Assembly: GCA_002425885.1 (NCBI GenBank)
Contig: DINC01000386.1
Span: 218-7,095, forward strand
DNA from: Spirochaetia bacterium UBA5550
Lineage (GTDB): Bacteria > Spirochaetota > UBA4802 > UBA5550
Length of the DNA: 6,878 nucleotides
Direction of reading: 5' to 3'
The position numbers and the translations under genes were made by a program. Shown here one piece after another: positions 6,146-6,878 of the stretch. The notes beneath the pieces were generated by a model that saw nothing but the letters and a program-made list of their open reading frames with translations, searched no databases and was not told the DNA's origin. Every line of letters starts with the position of its first letter. Position 1 is the first letter of the stretch.

Positions 6146-6173
6146 TTGACATCACCATTAAAAGCCTGATACT
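6146..6173 (+). promoter_or_regulatory. Sigma-70-type promoter of the phosphoglycerate mutase gene
   Basis: A perfect TTGACA (6146-6151) is followed after 16 bases by GATACT (6168-6173, 4 of 6). The expected start near 6180 leaves about 19 bases before the ATG at 6199. It is divergent from the WG-repeat promoter, with 48 bases between the two -35 boxes. Confidence 0.5.
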
Positions 6174-6198
6174 TGCTATCTCTATAAAGTGGTGTTCT

Positions 6199-6878
6199 AT
6201 GAAAAATAAAAGAAAATACGTTATACTTCTCGGTGACGGCATGGCTGATCTCCCCATTGATGAACTGAATGGGAAAACAGTACTTGAATATGCAGAAACT
6301 CCTAACATGGATTTTATAGCACGTAATGGAATCTGCGGAATGACGCGCACAGTACCGGAGGGGATGGCCCCCGGAAGCGACACTGCCAATCTGTCAATAT
6401 TCGGATATGACCCTGCGGAATATTTTACAGGGCGCGCTCCTCTTGAAGCAATAAACATGGATATACATCTTGGCGAAAATGATGTTGCTTTCAGATGCAA
6501 CATAGTTAACGCTGCCGGCGGACTGATGAACGATTTTACCTCTGCTCATATAGACAACAGACTCACAGAAATTGTCATCAATGAACTTGCAGAAAATATC
6601 AGTATCCCCGGCATTGAGTTTTACCCTGGTGTATCATACAGAAACATCGTTGTATGGAGAAATTACCCTTACAGCGGAATAACAGTGACTACTCCGCCTC
6701 ACGATATCCAGACTCAGAAGACTGAGCCATTTCTTCCATCAGGCGACGGCGCTGACATACTTAGAAGAATCATGAGTGAATCCTCAGGGATCATCTCCTC
6801 GTCTGGAAAGATAAAAAAGTTTAAAGCAGAGTACAAAGGCGATCCTGAATCTGTATGGCTCTGGGGGGGGGGAAGAAG
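6199..6878 (+). CDS. apgM: Cofactor-independent phosphoglycerate mutase, archaeal type, N-terminal 226 residues (cut by window edge)
   Basis: This enzyme interconverts 3- and 2-phosphoglycerate in glycolysis and gluconeogenesis (EC 5.4.2.12) in the cytoplasm, using metal ions and a phosphoserine intermediate. It belongs to the alkaline-phosphatase superfamily. YVILLGDGMADLPIDEL (7-23) carries the first metal-binding aspartate, D13. PEGMAPGSDTANLSIFGYDP (53-72) carries the likely catalytic serine, S60. TGRAPLEA is at 77-84, the conserved AFRCNIVN at 97-104, a histidine at 117 and TPPHD further on. The last visible residues are VWLWGGGR, where the family usually has WGQGK/R. Family members are about 400 residues, so roughly the C-terminal half is outside the window. 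The frame is open back to the TGA at 6100, but no ATG occurs before 6199. The ribosome site is weak (GTGGTG four bases before the ATG). The frame runs through a 10-G tract at 6863-6872. Confidence 0.92.
   Translation, partial: MKNKRKYVILLGDGMADLPIDELNGKTVLEYAETPNMDFIARNGICGMTRTVPEGMAPGSDTANLSIFGYDPAEYFTGRAPLEAINMDIHLGENDVAFRCNIVNAAGGLMNDFTSAHIDNRLTEIVINELAENISIPGIEFYPGVSYRNIVVWRNYPYSGITVTTPPHDIQTQKTEPFLPSGDGADILRRIMSESSGIISSSGKIKKFKAEYKGDPESVWLWGGGR
6863..6872 (+). repeat. G10 homopolymer inside apgM
   Basis: Ten consecutive G encode the end of Trp, two GGG glycines and the start of a third glycine codon. The frame of apgM is kept at ten and would be lost at nine or eleven. The tract lies six bases from the window edge. 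Confidence 0.85.

Noticed and set aside
6123..6503. Minus-strand 126-codon open frame opposite apgM.
   Set aside because: It is a shadow of a well-supported enzyme gene, with serine-rich, non-family sequence.

Overview
The window looks like chromosomal DNA from a spirochaete. Both flagellins are short (280 and 284 residues), have no variable outer domain, and carry the [18 protein letters not shown] central segment that I know from spirochaetal FlaB core filament proteins, with Leptospira FlaB the closest in memory. A tandem WG-repeat protein also fits a spirochaete. The species cannot be named from the sequence.

Region 1 (1-2700, minus strand) is a flagellar filament cluster. In transcription order it holds a flaB paralogue (2409-1555), a 337-bp hairpin-rich gap, a second flaB (1217-375), an intrinsic terminator (331-291) and the start of flaG (241 running off the left edge). 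A sigma-28-like promoter lies about 250 nt before the first flagellin, and a small hairpin presenting GGA just upstream of its Shine-Dalgarno sequence suggests CsrA-type translational control. The genes would supply filament subunits and a filament-length factor for periplasmic flagella.

Region 2 (2410-2929) is a 520-bp divergent intergenic region. It contains the long flagellin leader, a 16-bp palindrome on the sigma-28 -35 box, a T/A tract and a 12-bp-arm inverted repeat just ahead of fadD.

Region 3 (2930-4582, plus) is fadD, a long-chain acyl-CoA synthetase with all signature motifs. It converges on a gene on the opposite strand (6042-4708) for an exported or membrane-anchored WG-repeat protein with nine roughly 34-residue units and a distinct C-terminal beta-rich module. 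An imperfect inverted repeat sits between the two stop codons.

Region 4 (6043-6878) is a divergent promoter region, with one good sigma-70-type promoter on each strand, followed by the N-terminal half of an archaeal-type cofactor-independent phosphoglycerate mutase. It runs off the right edge just after a 10-G homopolymer.

No RNA gene, insertion sequence, CRISPR array or phage gene was seen. I found no clear new multi-gene system. The most interesting material is the regulatory DNA around the flagellin genes, the palindromes at 2686 and 2872, the architecture of the WG-repeat protein and the G10 tract.
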